From contig JAHWKY010000011.1 in the NCBI GenBank assembly GCA_019347575.1, positions 1 to 64,000 on the forward strand: a DNA stretch of 64,000 bases, read 5' to 3'. How positions within the stretch are numbered: the first letter of the stretch is position 1; each line of letters starts with the position of its first letter. A model generated the notes under the pieces. That model was given only the letters and a program-made list of their open reading frames with translations, searched no databases and was not told where the DNA came from. Of this stretch, positions 55,366 through 63,019 are shown one piece after another. Made by a program: the position numbers and the translations under genes. The DNA comes from Actinomycetota bacterium (GTDB lineage: Bacteria > Actinomycetota > Nitriliruptoria > Nitriliruptorales > Nitriliruptoraceae).

Positions 55366-56685
55366 TCAGAAGACGTAGTACCAGTCGATGAAGAGGGCCA
55401 GGTGGACGCCGAGCAGGCAGGTCGACGCTGCGACCCACGTGGTCTCGGCCAGCCGACCGCGCGTCCAGACCGCGAACGCCCAGAAGATGGGGAACACCAC
55501 GATCGCGAACCGAGGCGTCGACATCAGCGGCCGGCTCGGGAACGGGTAGGTGAGCCAGGCCAGCAGGTGGGCTGCCGTGTAGACGGCCAGGGACAGCGGG
55601 GCGCGGCGGAACAACCACACCGCCGCGACGGCGACCGGGACGAACACGAGCAGGTCGAGCGAGTGGTAGCCGGTCGCATAGCGCCCCGCCGTCTGCACCG
55701 CGAAGCGCACCGCGTCGACGATGGCGACGATCGGGACGGCCGCCTCGCGCTGCCAGTCGGCCTGCGCCTCGATCGGCCCGAGGAACGTGCCGAACCGCAC
55801 GAGCCCGTAGCTGAGGTACAGACCGAGCCCGACGATCGGGGAGACGATCGCCGCCCACGCGACCACGCGTCGGTGCGCGCGCTGACGGATGGCCTCGATC
55901 GCGAGCGGCAGGACCAGCAGCACACCGACGTTGCGGGTAAGTCCGGCGACTACCCCGAGCGCGATCGGGACGCCCCACCGACCCCGTCGTGCGAGGACCA
56001 CCGCCCACACCGTCACGGCGAGGAAGAGAGCCTCGGTGTACGGTGCGAGGAGAAAGAACGCGCTGGGGAAGACCGCCGTGGTGGTGACCGCCCGACGCGC
56101 GAGTTCGAGATCGCCGGTCTCGTCCTCCAGCAACCGGTGGATCCCGGCGAGCCCGGCCACGGTCGCGGCGAAGGCGGCCAGGGACCCTGCCAGCACGTAG
56201 GCCCCCCCGAGCAGCCGTCCGAGCACCGCCATCAGCAGTGGCCACCCCGGGAAGAACGCCGCGGCACCGGGCACGGTGCCGGAGGCGTTGCTCGGCGGGT
56301 AGCTGTCGCGGGCGATGCTCAGGTACCACAGCGCGTCGTAGCGCTCCAGACCCGCGCCGAGCAGCCCCACCCCCTGCTGCTCCGACGAGTGAGCTTGCCA
56401 GCCCTCGAAACCGGTGCTCGCGACGGGTTGGGCGGGCTGGACGCTCACGGGTTCGAGGCCCGGCAGCAAGCCACCGAAGGCGAAGGCCAGGACGGCCACC
56501 GCCACGCGCAGGATCAGGGTCGCCACCAGGGCGCGCCGCCACGCGAGCGGCAACGCATCCCAGCGCCGTCGCAGGCGTTGCCGCCTGCTCCCCGACGTGC
56601 TGACGTCGACCTCGTTCACGGTGTCCCTCGTCACGCGACCCAGCCTCCCCAGGTCAGGCTGGTCGTCGTGAGGGCGTGGCGCCAC
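55366..56685 (-). CDS. PIG-V-type (GT76-like) polyprenyl-linked mannosyltransferase
   Basis: 439 residues from GTG 56685 or a start slightly downstream. About 10 helices; the first loop has ERYDALWYLSIARDSYPPSN, the Asp-Trp-Tyr pattern of GT-C mannosyltransferases, followed by AAAFFPGWPLLMAVL. GT-C enzymes take a polyprenyl-phosphate sugar and act outside the membrane. Lies four bases behind the GT87-type gene, an operon. Acceptor unknown (lipoglycan or glycoprotein). Confidence 0.75.
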   Translation of the reverse strand: MAPRPHDDQPDLGRLGRVTRDTVNEVDVSTSGSRRQRLRRRWDALPLAWRRALVATLILRVAVAVLAFAFGGLLPGLEPVSVQPAQPVASTGFEGWQAHSSEQQGVGLLGAGLERYDALWYLSIARDSYPPSNASGTVPGAAAFFPGWPLLMAVLGRLLGGAYVLAGSLAAFAATVAGLAGIHRLLEDETGDLELARRAVTTTAVFPSAFFLLAPYTEALFLAVTVWAVVLARRGRWGVPIALGVVAGLTRNVGVLLVLPLAIEAIRQRAHRRVVAWAAIVSPIVGLGLYLSYGLVRFGTFLGPIEAQADWQREAAVPIVAIVDAVRFAVQTAGRYATGYHSLDLLVFVPVAVAAVWLFRRAPLSLAVYTAAHLLAWLTYPFPSRPLMSTPRFAIVVFPIFWAFAVWTRGRLAETTWVAASTCLLGVHLALFIDWYYVF

Positions 56686-56689
56686 GATC

Positions 56690-57886
56690 TCACGCCGCGA
56701 CCTCGACGCGCTCGTCGTTGGCCGGCACGAGCGGCCGGGCGGCTGCCCGTCGCCACCCGACCCACGCGACGGTGCCGAGCACCACGGCGCGCACCACGAG
56801 CGCGGAGCCGAAGGGCCCCCAGTCCCACGCCCCGTCGAGTCCCTCGTCGGTCACGAAGTTGGCGAGGTAGGGGAACCGGGTCGCGGTCACGGCGACGTCG
56901 GCCACGGCGAAGACGCCCCACCACGCCCAGCCGGGGAACGCGAGGGCGAAGAGCGGGAGCAGCCACAGGCTGAACTGCGGCGAGTACACCTTGCTCGTGA
57001 GCAGGAACCACGCCAGGAGCGGCAGCGCGGCGAGGTGCCAGCGCTCGGGGGGATCGCGGCGTACCGCGACGACACCCACCGCGACCGCCCCCGCCACGAA
57101 CGCCCCGCCGGAGATCGCGTTGAGCACCGGCGTCGAGGGCGCCCAACCCGTGACGTGACCCGCGACGTTGGCGAGCGCGTCCCAGTCGGCGGGGCGCTCG
57201 CGGCTGAGGCGGAAGAACTCCCACCAGCCGCTCGGGGCTGCGACCAGGACGGGGACGTTCACAACCATCCACGCCCCCACCGCTGCTGCCGCCGTCGCGA
57301 TTCCGGCGCGGCGGCCACGGGCGCGCCATGCCGCGAGCGCGACGAGTGGCACGAACAGTCCGGGGTAGAGCTTCGCCGCCGTGCCCAGCCCCAGTAGCGC
57401 ACCCGAGGCCGTGTCGGCAGCACGCCGGTGGGCGACCAAGCCTGCGGTCGCGAGGAAGACCGCGAGCAGGTCCCAGTTCACGAACGCGCTGATCGCGAGC
57501 GTCGGGGCGGCCGCGAAGGCGAGCGCTCGCGGCCACCCCGTTTCCCGCGCCAGCAGGCCCGCGGTGGCCAGCCCCGCCCCAGCCAGTAGCAGCGCGTTCG
57601 CGACCAGGAACTGCCAGCCGCCATCCGACACCGCGCCCGTCAGACCCATCTGCGCCCCGGTCAGGACCGGGTACTCGACCGGATGGTCGAGGTAGGGCAC
57701 CGCGCCCTGGTCGAGCCGTTCGGAGAAGAAGAGGGGAGGGATGTCCGAGTAGCACCAGCCCAGGTACTCGCCCTCGAGGCTGGAGGGGACGCCGCACCGT
57801 GCCTTGACCGTGAAGGCCAGCGCCAGGCTCAACGCGGTCACGGCGAGGGTCAGGGCGAGGGCCCGGCGGGTCATGCGCGCGAGCAT
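56690..57886 (-). CDS. GT87-type (DUF2029) membrane glycosyltransferase
   Basis: 398 residues from ATG 57886 (or 57874). Multi-pass: TLAVTALSLALAFTV, then GWCYSDIPPLFFSERLDQGAVPYLDHPVEYPVLTG (Asp-containing first loop with the E-Y-P motif of GT87), AAKLYPGLFVPLVAL and KVYSPQFSLWLLPLFALAFP. GT87 members are polyprenyl-phosphomannose-dependent alpha-mannosyltransferases in actinobacterial lipomannan synthesis. The open frame to 57997 is not supported. Partner of the GT76-like gene. Confidence 0.8.
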   Translation of the reverse strand: MLARMTRRALALTLAVTALSLALAFTVKARCGVPSSLEGEYLGWCYSDIPPLFFSERLDQGAVPYLDHPVEYPVLTGAQMGLTGAVSDGGWQFLVANALLLAGAGLATAGLLARETGWPRALAFAAAPTLAISAFVNWDLLAVFLATAGLVAHRRAADTASGALLGLGTAAKLYPGLFVPLVALAAWRARGRRAGIATAAAAVGAWMVVNVPVLVAAPSGWWEFFRLSRERPADWDALANVAGHVTGWAPSTPVLNAISGGAFVAGAVAVGVVAVRRDPPERWHLAALPLLAWFLLTSKVYSPQFSLWLLPLFALAFPGWAWWGVFAVADVAVTATRFPYLANFVTDEGLDGAWDWGPFGSALVVRAVVLGTVAWVGWRRAAARPLVPANDERVEVAA

Positions 57887-57974
57887 AGGACCGTCCCCCC
57901 ACCGCTCCTGTGCGGGGGGCCGCTCCGACACCCCGGCCCTGCCAGTGCTCAAGTAGCGAAGCGATAGCACGACG

Positions 57975-58022
57975 GCTCCGTGGAGACCTGTGCTCACATC
58001 TGAGGCCAGGTCTCCACGGAGC
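57975..58022. terminator. 16-bp perfect stem-loop behind the zinc-ribbon gene
   Basis: Arms GCTCCGTGGAGACCTG (57975-57990) and its exact complement (58007-58022), 16-base loop, three bases after the stop codon at 58025. No U-run in gene orientation. A strong structure; terminator or mobile palindrome. Confidence 0.55.
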
Positions 58023-58024
58023 GA

Positions 58025-58603
58025 TCAGCGAGGGATGAAGACACCCACGCCGGCGGAGCCGAGGCCGAGGACCATGAGCAGTGGCGCGGTCTCGCCGCCG
58101 ACGTACCAGCCGATCAGGGCGGCCGTCAGGCCGGAGGCGACCATCGCCGGACCGAGGACCCGGCGGGCCTCCTCCTCCGCGGCGTCAGCATCGGGACGTT
58201 CGACCTGCAACCGCCCTTGCCGGTCCACCCACGCCCCGGTGGGTGCGTCGCGCCAGCCCGGCAGCACGCCTCCCTCGGCCAGTACCTCGAACACCGTCTC
58301 CTGTGGCAGCGACCCGATCAGCTCCTGCCAGTTCACGACGAGCTCGGCTCGCAGATCATCGCGCCAGCCGGAGGGCACCAGGACCTCGGCCTCCTCGCCG
58401 GCCGGGATGACCTCGTGATCGATGCCCTTGTCGCGCACGATCGCGACCACGCGCTCGGCGACCTCGGGACGGAAGCGTCCGAGCAGCGCGTCGACGCGTG
58501 GAGGCGGGGGCGGGGCGCCGGGGTGGGCGAGCTCCACGTGACAGTCGGGGCACTCCCGTACGTCGTCGTGGAACTCGTCGCCGCAGCTGGGACACAGGAG
58601 CAT
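58025..58603 (-). CDS. Zinc-ribbon membrane protein
   Basis: 192 residues from ATG 58603. Zinc ribbon CPSCGDEFHDDVRECPDCHVEL, then a domain with VVAIVRDKGIDHEVIPAGEEAEVLVP resembling DUF2007-type signal-transducing domains, and two C-terminal helices (MVASGLTAALIGWYVGG, LLMVLGLGSAGVGVF). The order ribbon, DUF2007-like, membrane suggests a membrane-associated regulator. Function unknown. Convergent region contains a strong stem-loop. Confidence 0.7.
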   Translation of the reverse strand: MLLCPSCGDEFHDDVRECPDCHVELAHPGAPPPPPRVDALLGRFRPEVAERVVAIVRDKGIDHEVIPAGEEAEVLVPSGWRDDLRAELVVNWQELIGSLPQETVFEVLAEGGVLPGWRDAPTGAWVDRQGRLQVERPDADAAEEEARRVLGPAMVASGLTAALIGWYVGGETAPLLMVLGLGSAGVGVFIPR

Positions 58604-58680
58604 GTGACCGAAGGTACGCGATGGGAGCGGCCGGAGCTCTGCTCAACTCGACCCCAGGACGACTTCAGGAGCAGGCGAAC

Positions 58681-59214
58681 GTGGACACGATCTCGGACTG
58701 GTTCGGGGCGCCGTGGGCGGACCTTGGGATGGTGGCGCTCGGGGCGCTGCTGGTTTACCTGTCGGTGCTGATCTACACGCGCGCCGCCGGGCTGCGTTCG
58801 TTCGCGAAGATGTCGGGCACCGACTTCGCGGGCACGGTCGCGATCGGTTCGGCCATGGCGACCGTGGTCCTGTCGAAGTCGGTCCCGCTCGCGCACGGGC
58901 TGGTGGGCATCGGCATGTTCTTCCTCGTCCCCGTCGGGCTCGCGTTCCTCCGTCGCCGCGGCACCGGCATCGACCAGGTGCTCGAGAACCAGCCGCTGCT
59001 GCTCATGCGCGACGGTGAGATCCTCGAGCACAACCTCGGCCGCGGCAGCGTGAGCGTCCAGGACCTGCGGGCCAAGCTGCGGGAGGCCAACGTGATCCAG
59101 CTGTCGGAGGTGAAAGCGGTCGTGCTCGAGACCACCGGGGACGTGTCGGTGCTGCACGGCTCCGACGACACCGACGTCGAACCGTGGCTGCTCGAACAGG
59201 TCGAGGGCGCCTGA
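58681..59214 (+). CDS. DUF421/YetF-family membrane protein
   Basis: 177 residues from GTG 58681 (AGGAG nine bases upstream; ATG 58621 would add 20 residues). Three helices (LGMVALGALLVYLSVLIYTR, GTVAIGSAMATVVLSKSVPL, GLVGIGMFFLVPVGLAFL) then the cytoplasmic DUF421 domain NQPLLLMRDGEILEHNLGRGSVSVQDLRAKLREANVIQLSEVKAVVLETTGDVSVL. It is slightly short for YetF. Role in membranes or spore-related functions in firmicutes; unknown here. Confidence 0.88.
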   Translation: MDTISDWFGAPWADLGMVALGALLVYLSVLIYTRAAGLRSFAKMSGTDFAGTVAIGSAMATVVLSKSVPLAHGLVGIGMFFLVPVGLAFLRRRGTGIDQVLENQPLLLMRDGEILEHNLGRGSVSVQDLRAKLREANVIQLSEVKAVVLETTGDVSVLHGSDDTDVEPWLLEQVEGA

Positions 59215-59276
59215 ATCGGTACCGTCACCGGCGCACGGGGTCACCGCCCCGTGCCCCGTCGGCCCGGGAGGTCACC

Positions 59277-60017
59277 GTGACCGAGCGCATCTACGCGACC
59301 GACCAGTACGCCCGAGAGGTCGATGCGACCGTCGTCGACGTGGACGCCGACGACGTCCGCGTGCTACTCGACCGCACCGTCTTCTACCCCGGCGGTGGCG
59401 GCCAGCCGCCCGACACGGGCGCGCTGTGGATCGGCGACGACCGGCTCGTGGTCGCGAAGGTCGCCCAGGACGCCAGAGGCGTGTGGCACTGGGTCGAGGG
59501 CGAGGGCCTCGGCGGGCTGCCGTCGACCGGGACCGAGGTGCGGGGTGTGGTCGACTGGGACCGCCGCTACGAGCTGATGCGGACCCACACCGCCATGCAC
59601 GCGCTGTGCGGAGTGATCTGGGAGCGGTTCCACAGCCCCGTGACCGGTGGGAACATGGAGCCGGGCGAGGGCCGGCTCGACTTCGACATCCCCGACTGGG
59701 ACTCCGACCGCGACCGCGAGCCGGTCGAGGAGGAGCTGAACCGCCAGCTCGCCTCCGCGCGGCCCGTCGAGATCGACTTCCTCCCACGCGAGGAGGCGGA
59801 CCAGGACCCCTCGCTGATCCGCACGAAGGTGAGCCTGCTCCCTGACTCGCTGCGCACGGTCCGCGTGGTCGACATCGTCGGCCTCGACCGGCAGGCCGAC
59901 GGTGGCACCCACGTCAGTAACACCACCGAGGTCGGCCACGCCCGCGTCGTCAAGGTCGACAACAAGGGCAAGGGCTTCCGCCGCATCCGCATCGCCCTCG
60001 AGCCTCAGTCGGACTGA
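59277..60017 (+). CDS. Alanyl-tRNA editing protein (AlaX-type)
   Basis: 246 residues from GTG 59277 (GGGAGG upstream). Editing domain with VFYPGGGGQPPDTG, HTAMHALCG (H-x3-H zinc ligands) and the C-terminal GGTHVSNTTEVG. In most AlaRS/AlaX proteins a Cys lies in front of the GTHV segment (C-x-x-H-type); here it reads RQADGGTHV, so the third ligand is different. It removes Ser or Gly from tRNA-Ala. Its last bases overlap the opposite-strand gene by 13. Confidence 0.85.
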   Translation: MTERIYATDQYAREVDATVVDVDADDVRVLLDRTVFYPGGGGQPPDTGALWIGDDRLVVAKVAQDARGVWHWVEGEGLGGLPSTGTEVRGVVDWDRRYELMRTHTAMHALCGVIWERFHSPVTGGNMEPGEGRLDFDIPDWDSDRDREPVEEELNRQLASARPVEIDFLPREEADQDPSLIRTKVSLLPDSLRTVRVVDIVGLDRQADGGTHVSNTTEVGHARVVKVDNKGKGFRRIRIALEPQSD

Positions 60018-60241
60018 TCCTCGGATCCCTCGTCGTCAGCGCGCTGCTGCTCGAGCATCTGGAAGCGCGCCAGCTGCGGGTCGAACGTGGGGTTCAGCTC
60101 GCCCTTGGGCACCGGCGCGCCACCGTCATCGGGGCACTCGTCCTGCCACGGCAGCAGCTCGCGGCGGCAGATCGAGCACGCCTTCAGGTCCAGGTCGAGG
60201 TTGAGATCGTCCTCGTCGTCCTTCTCGTACAGGTACCCCAC
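60005..60241 (-). CDS. Small zinc-binding protein of unknown function
   Basis: 78 residues from GTG 60241 with GAGGAGGA close before. Acidic start EKDDEDDLNLDLDLKACSICRRELLPWQDECPDDGG: C-x2-C ... C pattern of a small rubredoxin-like/zinc-ribbon, followed by an acidic tail. Third gene behind the acylase. The tail overlaps the end of the AlaX gene (convergent). Confidence 0.65.
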   Translation of the reverse strand: MGYLYEKDDEDDLNLDLDLKACSICRRELLPWQDECPDDGGAPVPKGELNPTFDPQLARFQMLEQQRADDEGSEDQSD

Positions 60242-60279
60242 GGGGTCCTCCTCGACTCACGTCCGGCCCGTGACCGCGG

Positions 60280-60471
60280 TCAGCGACGACGCAACCGCGG
60301 CACGTTGGGGTGCCAGTACGGCTCGTAGGTCCAGCTGACCGAGGTGTCCGGGCAGTGCAGGTTGACGCTCGCCGACTCGCGGCTCGCCGTGAGCTGCTCG
60401 AGGTGGTCCTCGGCGTACTCGCGCGCGGCCTCGCCGGTGAGCACGTTCATGATCTCGCAGCGGCACTTCAC
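60280..60471 (-). CDS. Small protein coupled to the acylase gene
   Basis: 63 residues from GTG 60471, overlapping the acylase stop as GTGA: CRCEIMNVLTGEAAREYAEDHLEQL, then SVNLHCPDTSVSWTYEPYWHP. A helix plus a short beta part with Cys residues near each end. No family recognised. The strong coupling suggests that it is translated. Confidence 0.6.
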   Translation of the reverse strand: MKCRCEIMNVLTGEAAREYAEDHLEQLTASRESASVNLHCPDTSVSWTYEPYWHPNVPRLRRR

Positions 60472-62810
60472 GCGTCTGCCTCCGGGAGCAACCGTAGGGT
60501 GGCGGTCGTGGCCCGCGCCACCGCTTCCTCGGACCAGGGGATGGCGATGGCCCGCCCACTCAACCACTCCTCGAGCTGGTCGTCGTAGTGTGGCGACAGG
60601 GGGTTGCCGGACTGGCCGCCCGCGAGCACCCAGCGGCTCTCTTCCCAGTCGCCGACGTCGACGACCATCCGGAGGGACGGGATGGCCAACGTCGGACCGG
60701 TCGGATCCAGCGGCGAGCTGCCGTTCTGTGGGATCGTGTGCGCATCCCCGCCGACCGTGTACGGCCCCCGGTCGAAGATAGGCCGCAGCGGACCTGCCTC
60801 CTCACTGACGAGGTGGCGAAGGTGCAGCGGCCGGACGTGTCCCCAACGCCAGTCGTCGGGGTGCTCGGTCCGCAGCCGGTGGACGACGTGGCGCAGCGCG
60901 TCGGCGATGAGGTCGGACCACGGTGCGTCGAACCAACCGTCGGGCTGGGTCCGCAGCAGACGGCTCAGGTGCGACACGCGACGCAGAGCGAGGATGGAGT
61001 GGTCGGTGATGGCCGTGAACGGTTCCCCCAACATCGCGTCGGCGCTCCGGGGCGCCTTGACCCGCACGATGCGGACGGCCAGCTCCGCCACCAGCAACTC
61101 GAACACCGTCGCCGCGGACGAGTCGGCCGTCACCCTACCGTCCCACCGCTCGAGCAGTCCCAGCACGTAGGCGACGTCGGGATCGTCCCTGGGCGCCGCG
61201 AGGACCGACTCTCGGATCTCGCGCCAGGGCAGCGACCGCACATCGGTCTGCGCGGCCAGAGTCGATGCGACGTCCCAGTCGTCGCGTGCCTGCAGCAACT
61301 CCCCGATGGCGGCGACGCGGTAGCCGTCGAGGAAGTCGGCACCGAGGAAGGCGGTGTGCGCCGCCCCGACCGGTTCGTTGTTGGCGGTCGCGACCCAACC
61401 ATCGTCGGGATCGCGCACGTGCGGAAGCTGCTCGGGGTCGAGCAGGTCGTCCTCCCACCCGACGTTCGCCTCCCACGCCGGCAGGGGCACGGTGTGGTAG
61501 CCCCTACGCCGCACGGGCAGGTCGCCGACCAGTTGCCACCCGATGGTCCCGGACGTGTCGGCCCACGCCAGGTTGAGCTGGAACGCGGGCCACGACCGCA
61601 CCGCAGCACGGAAGTCGTCGAACGTGCGGGCCCGCGGCAGCGCGAGCACACCCGGAGCGGCCCGGGGCGCGCGCCACGTCGCGGCCATCGACAGGGCGAC
61701 GTCGATGCCTTCGAGAGCGGGGCTGACGATCGGGCCGCGGGGGGTCTCCAGCACGGACTCGATCACCGGCTCGCCACCTCGCACCTCGATCACCTCCTCC
61801 CGGACGGTGCACGGCGTCCAGCCGTCGGGCCCGCGGACGGAGCGGCCGTCGGGACCGACCTCCTCGATGAACAGGTCGGTGTTGTCGGTGTGCGCGGCGG
61901 TCGCCCCCCACGCCCCGTGGCCGTTGTGCGCCGCACCGAACCCCACCGTCCCGACGAGCGACGCACCCGCGACGGTCCACTCCGATGACCGCAGGTGCAG
62001 CAGGTACCACAGGTTCGGCAGCAGCGGGGGCAGGTGGGGGTCGTTGGCCAGCAGCGGCCGGCCGCTCGAGGTCCTCGACCCGGCGACCGCCCAGTTGTTG
62101 GACGCTGCCCCGGCGAGCGCCCCGACCACGTGCTCGACGTCGTGGCTGAGGTGGTCGATGACCTCGCCCAGAGCCGTACCCGGTGGCGAGGTCACCGGCA
62201 GCTGGGGATCGCGCCCCGGGTCGACCACCGCGAGGGCGTCGGGTCCGTCGGCGAGCAGGACCCGGAGCCGCGCCAGCTCCGACTCCCAGTTCCCGGCGAG
62301 AAGGAAGCTGAGGAACTTGATGGTGGCCAGGACGTCCACGGGTCGGTGGGGGGTCGGGGCGCGGCGCAGCAGCGTGAACTCGTGCGCCGGCTTGGGCACG
62401 CCCCGCGTCGCCCCGGCGGTCACGCCGGCGGCGTAGGCGGTCACGACCGTGCGCTCCTCGTCGCCGAGGTGGTCGAGCTGTTCGCGGGCGACGTGGTGGA
62501 AGCCGATGCGCCGTGCGAGCCGATCCCAGCCGATCCCGCCGGCGCCGACCAGCTCGCTGAGCTCACCGGCAGCCAGGCGCTTGTACAGCTCGAGCTGGAA
62601 GGAGCGGTCCTGTCCCATCGCGAAGCCCGCCCCGAACCACACATCCTCAGCGGACGCCGCGGTCACGTGCGGCACGCCCCAGCCGTCGCGGCGGATCGTC
62701 ACCGGGGCGCGCGCCCCGTTCACCGTGAGCACCCCGTCCGTGATCGGCAGCCGCGCCCCGAGCGTGGCCCGGAACGCCGTCCGCAGCAGGCGCTGCGTGG
62801 GGCGGGCCAA
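60468..62810 (-). CDS. Penicillin acylase-family Ntn hydrolase
   Basis: 780 residues from TTG 62810, chosen because GGAGG lies seven bases before; the frame is open to 62885 but lies in a repeat. The catalytic N-terminal Ser follows autocleavage in GALAGAASNNWAVAGSRTSSGRPLLANDPHL; conserved bits DGWGVPHV, FAMGQDRSFQLEL and FGAAHNGHGAWGATA belong to the S45 family. No Sec signal is visible, so it may be cytoplasmic or exported another way. It cleaves an amide such as an acyl-homoserine lactone or beta-lactam side chain; substrate unknown. Operon with two small genes. Confidence 0.85.
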   Translation of the reverse strand: MARPTQRLLRTAFRATLGARLPITDGVLTVNGARAPVTIRRDGWGVPHVTAASAEDVWFGAGFAMGQDRSFQLELYKRLAAGELSELVGAGGIGWDRLARRIGFHHVAREQLDHLGDEERTVVTAYAAGVTAGATRGVPKPAHEFTLLRRAPTPHRPVDVLATIKFLSFLLAGNWESELARLRVLLADGPDALAVVDPGRDPQLPVTSPPGTALGEVIDHLSHDVEHVVGALAGAASNNWAVAGSRTSSGRPLLANDPHLPPLLPNLWYLLHLRSSEWTVAGASLVGTVGFGAAHNGHGAWGATAAHTDNTDLFIEEVGPDGRSVRGPDGWTPCTVREEVIEVRGGEPVIESVLETPRGPIVSPALEGIDVALSMAATWRAPRAAPGVLALPRARTFDDFRAAVRSWPAFQLNLAWADTSGTIGWQLVGDLPVRRRGYHTVPLPAWEANVGWEDDLLDPEQLPHVRDPDDGWVATANNEPVGAAHTAFLGADFLDGYRVAAIGELLQARDDWDVASTLAAQTDVRSLPWREIRESVLAAPRDDPDVAYVLGLLERWDGRVTADSSAATVFELLVAELAVRIVRVKAPRSADAMLGEPFTAITDHSILALRRVSHLSRLLRTQPDGWFDAPWSDLIADALRHVVHRLRTEHPDDWRWGHVRPLHLRHLVSEEAGPLRPIFDRGPYTVGGDAHTIPQNGSSPLDPTGPTLAIPSLRMVVDVGDWEESRWVLAGGQSGNPLSPHYDDQLEEWLSGRAIAIPWSEEAVARATTATLRLLPEADA

Positions 62811-62879
62811 CGATGAGCCTCCGGGTCCGGCGAATGCGAGCCGAGGGCACGCTACTAGCGTGTCCTCCGTCTCCCCAGA

Positions 62880-62984
62880 AACCACCGGATGCGGTGGTTG
62901 TCGGGTGGCTGGGCCCGGTCGGGGCGGGGTCGGGCGCGGCTTCGGGCGGGGGAACGCGTAGGAACCCCCGGATACGGTGGTTTC
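62880..62984. repeat. GAAACCACC palindromic repeat upstream of tyrS and the acylase gene
   Basis: AACCACC GGATGC GGTGGTT (62880-62899), and CGGTGGTTTCCGT at about 62975-62987 inverted relative to AGAAACCACCG at 62877. Half-sites also appear at 36294 and 52690. It lies in a 209-base gap with divergent starts. Confidence 0.45.
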
Positions 62985-63019
62985 CGTGAGGTGCCGCGGT
63001 GGCCGGTAGCGTCCGCGGC

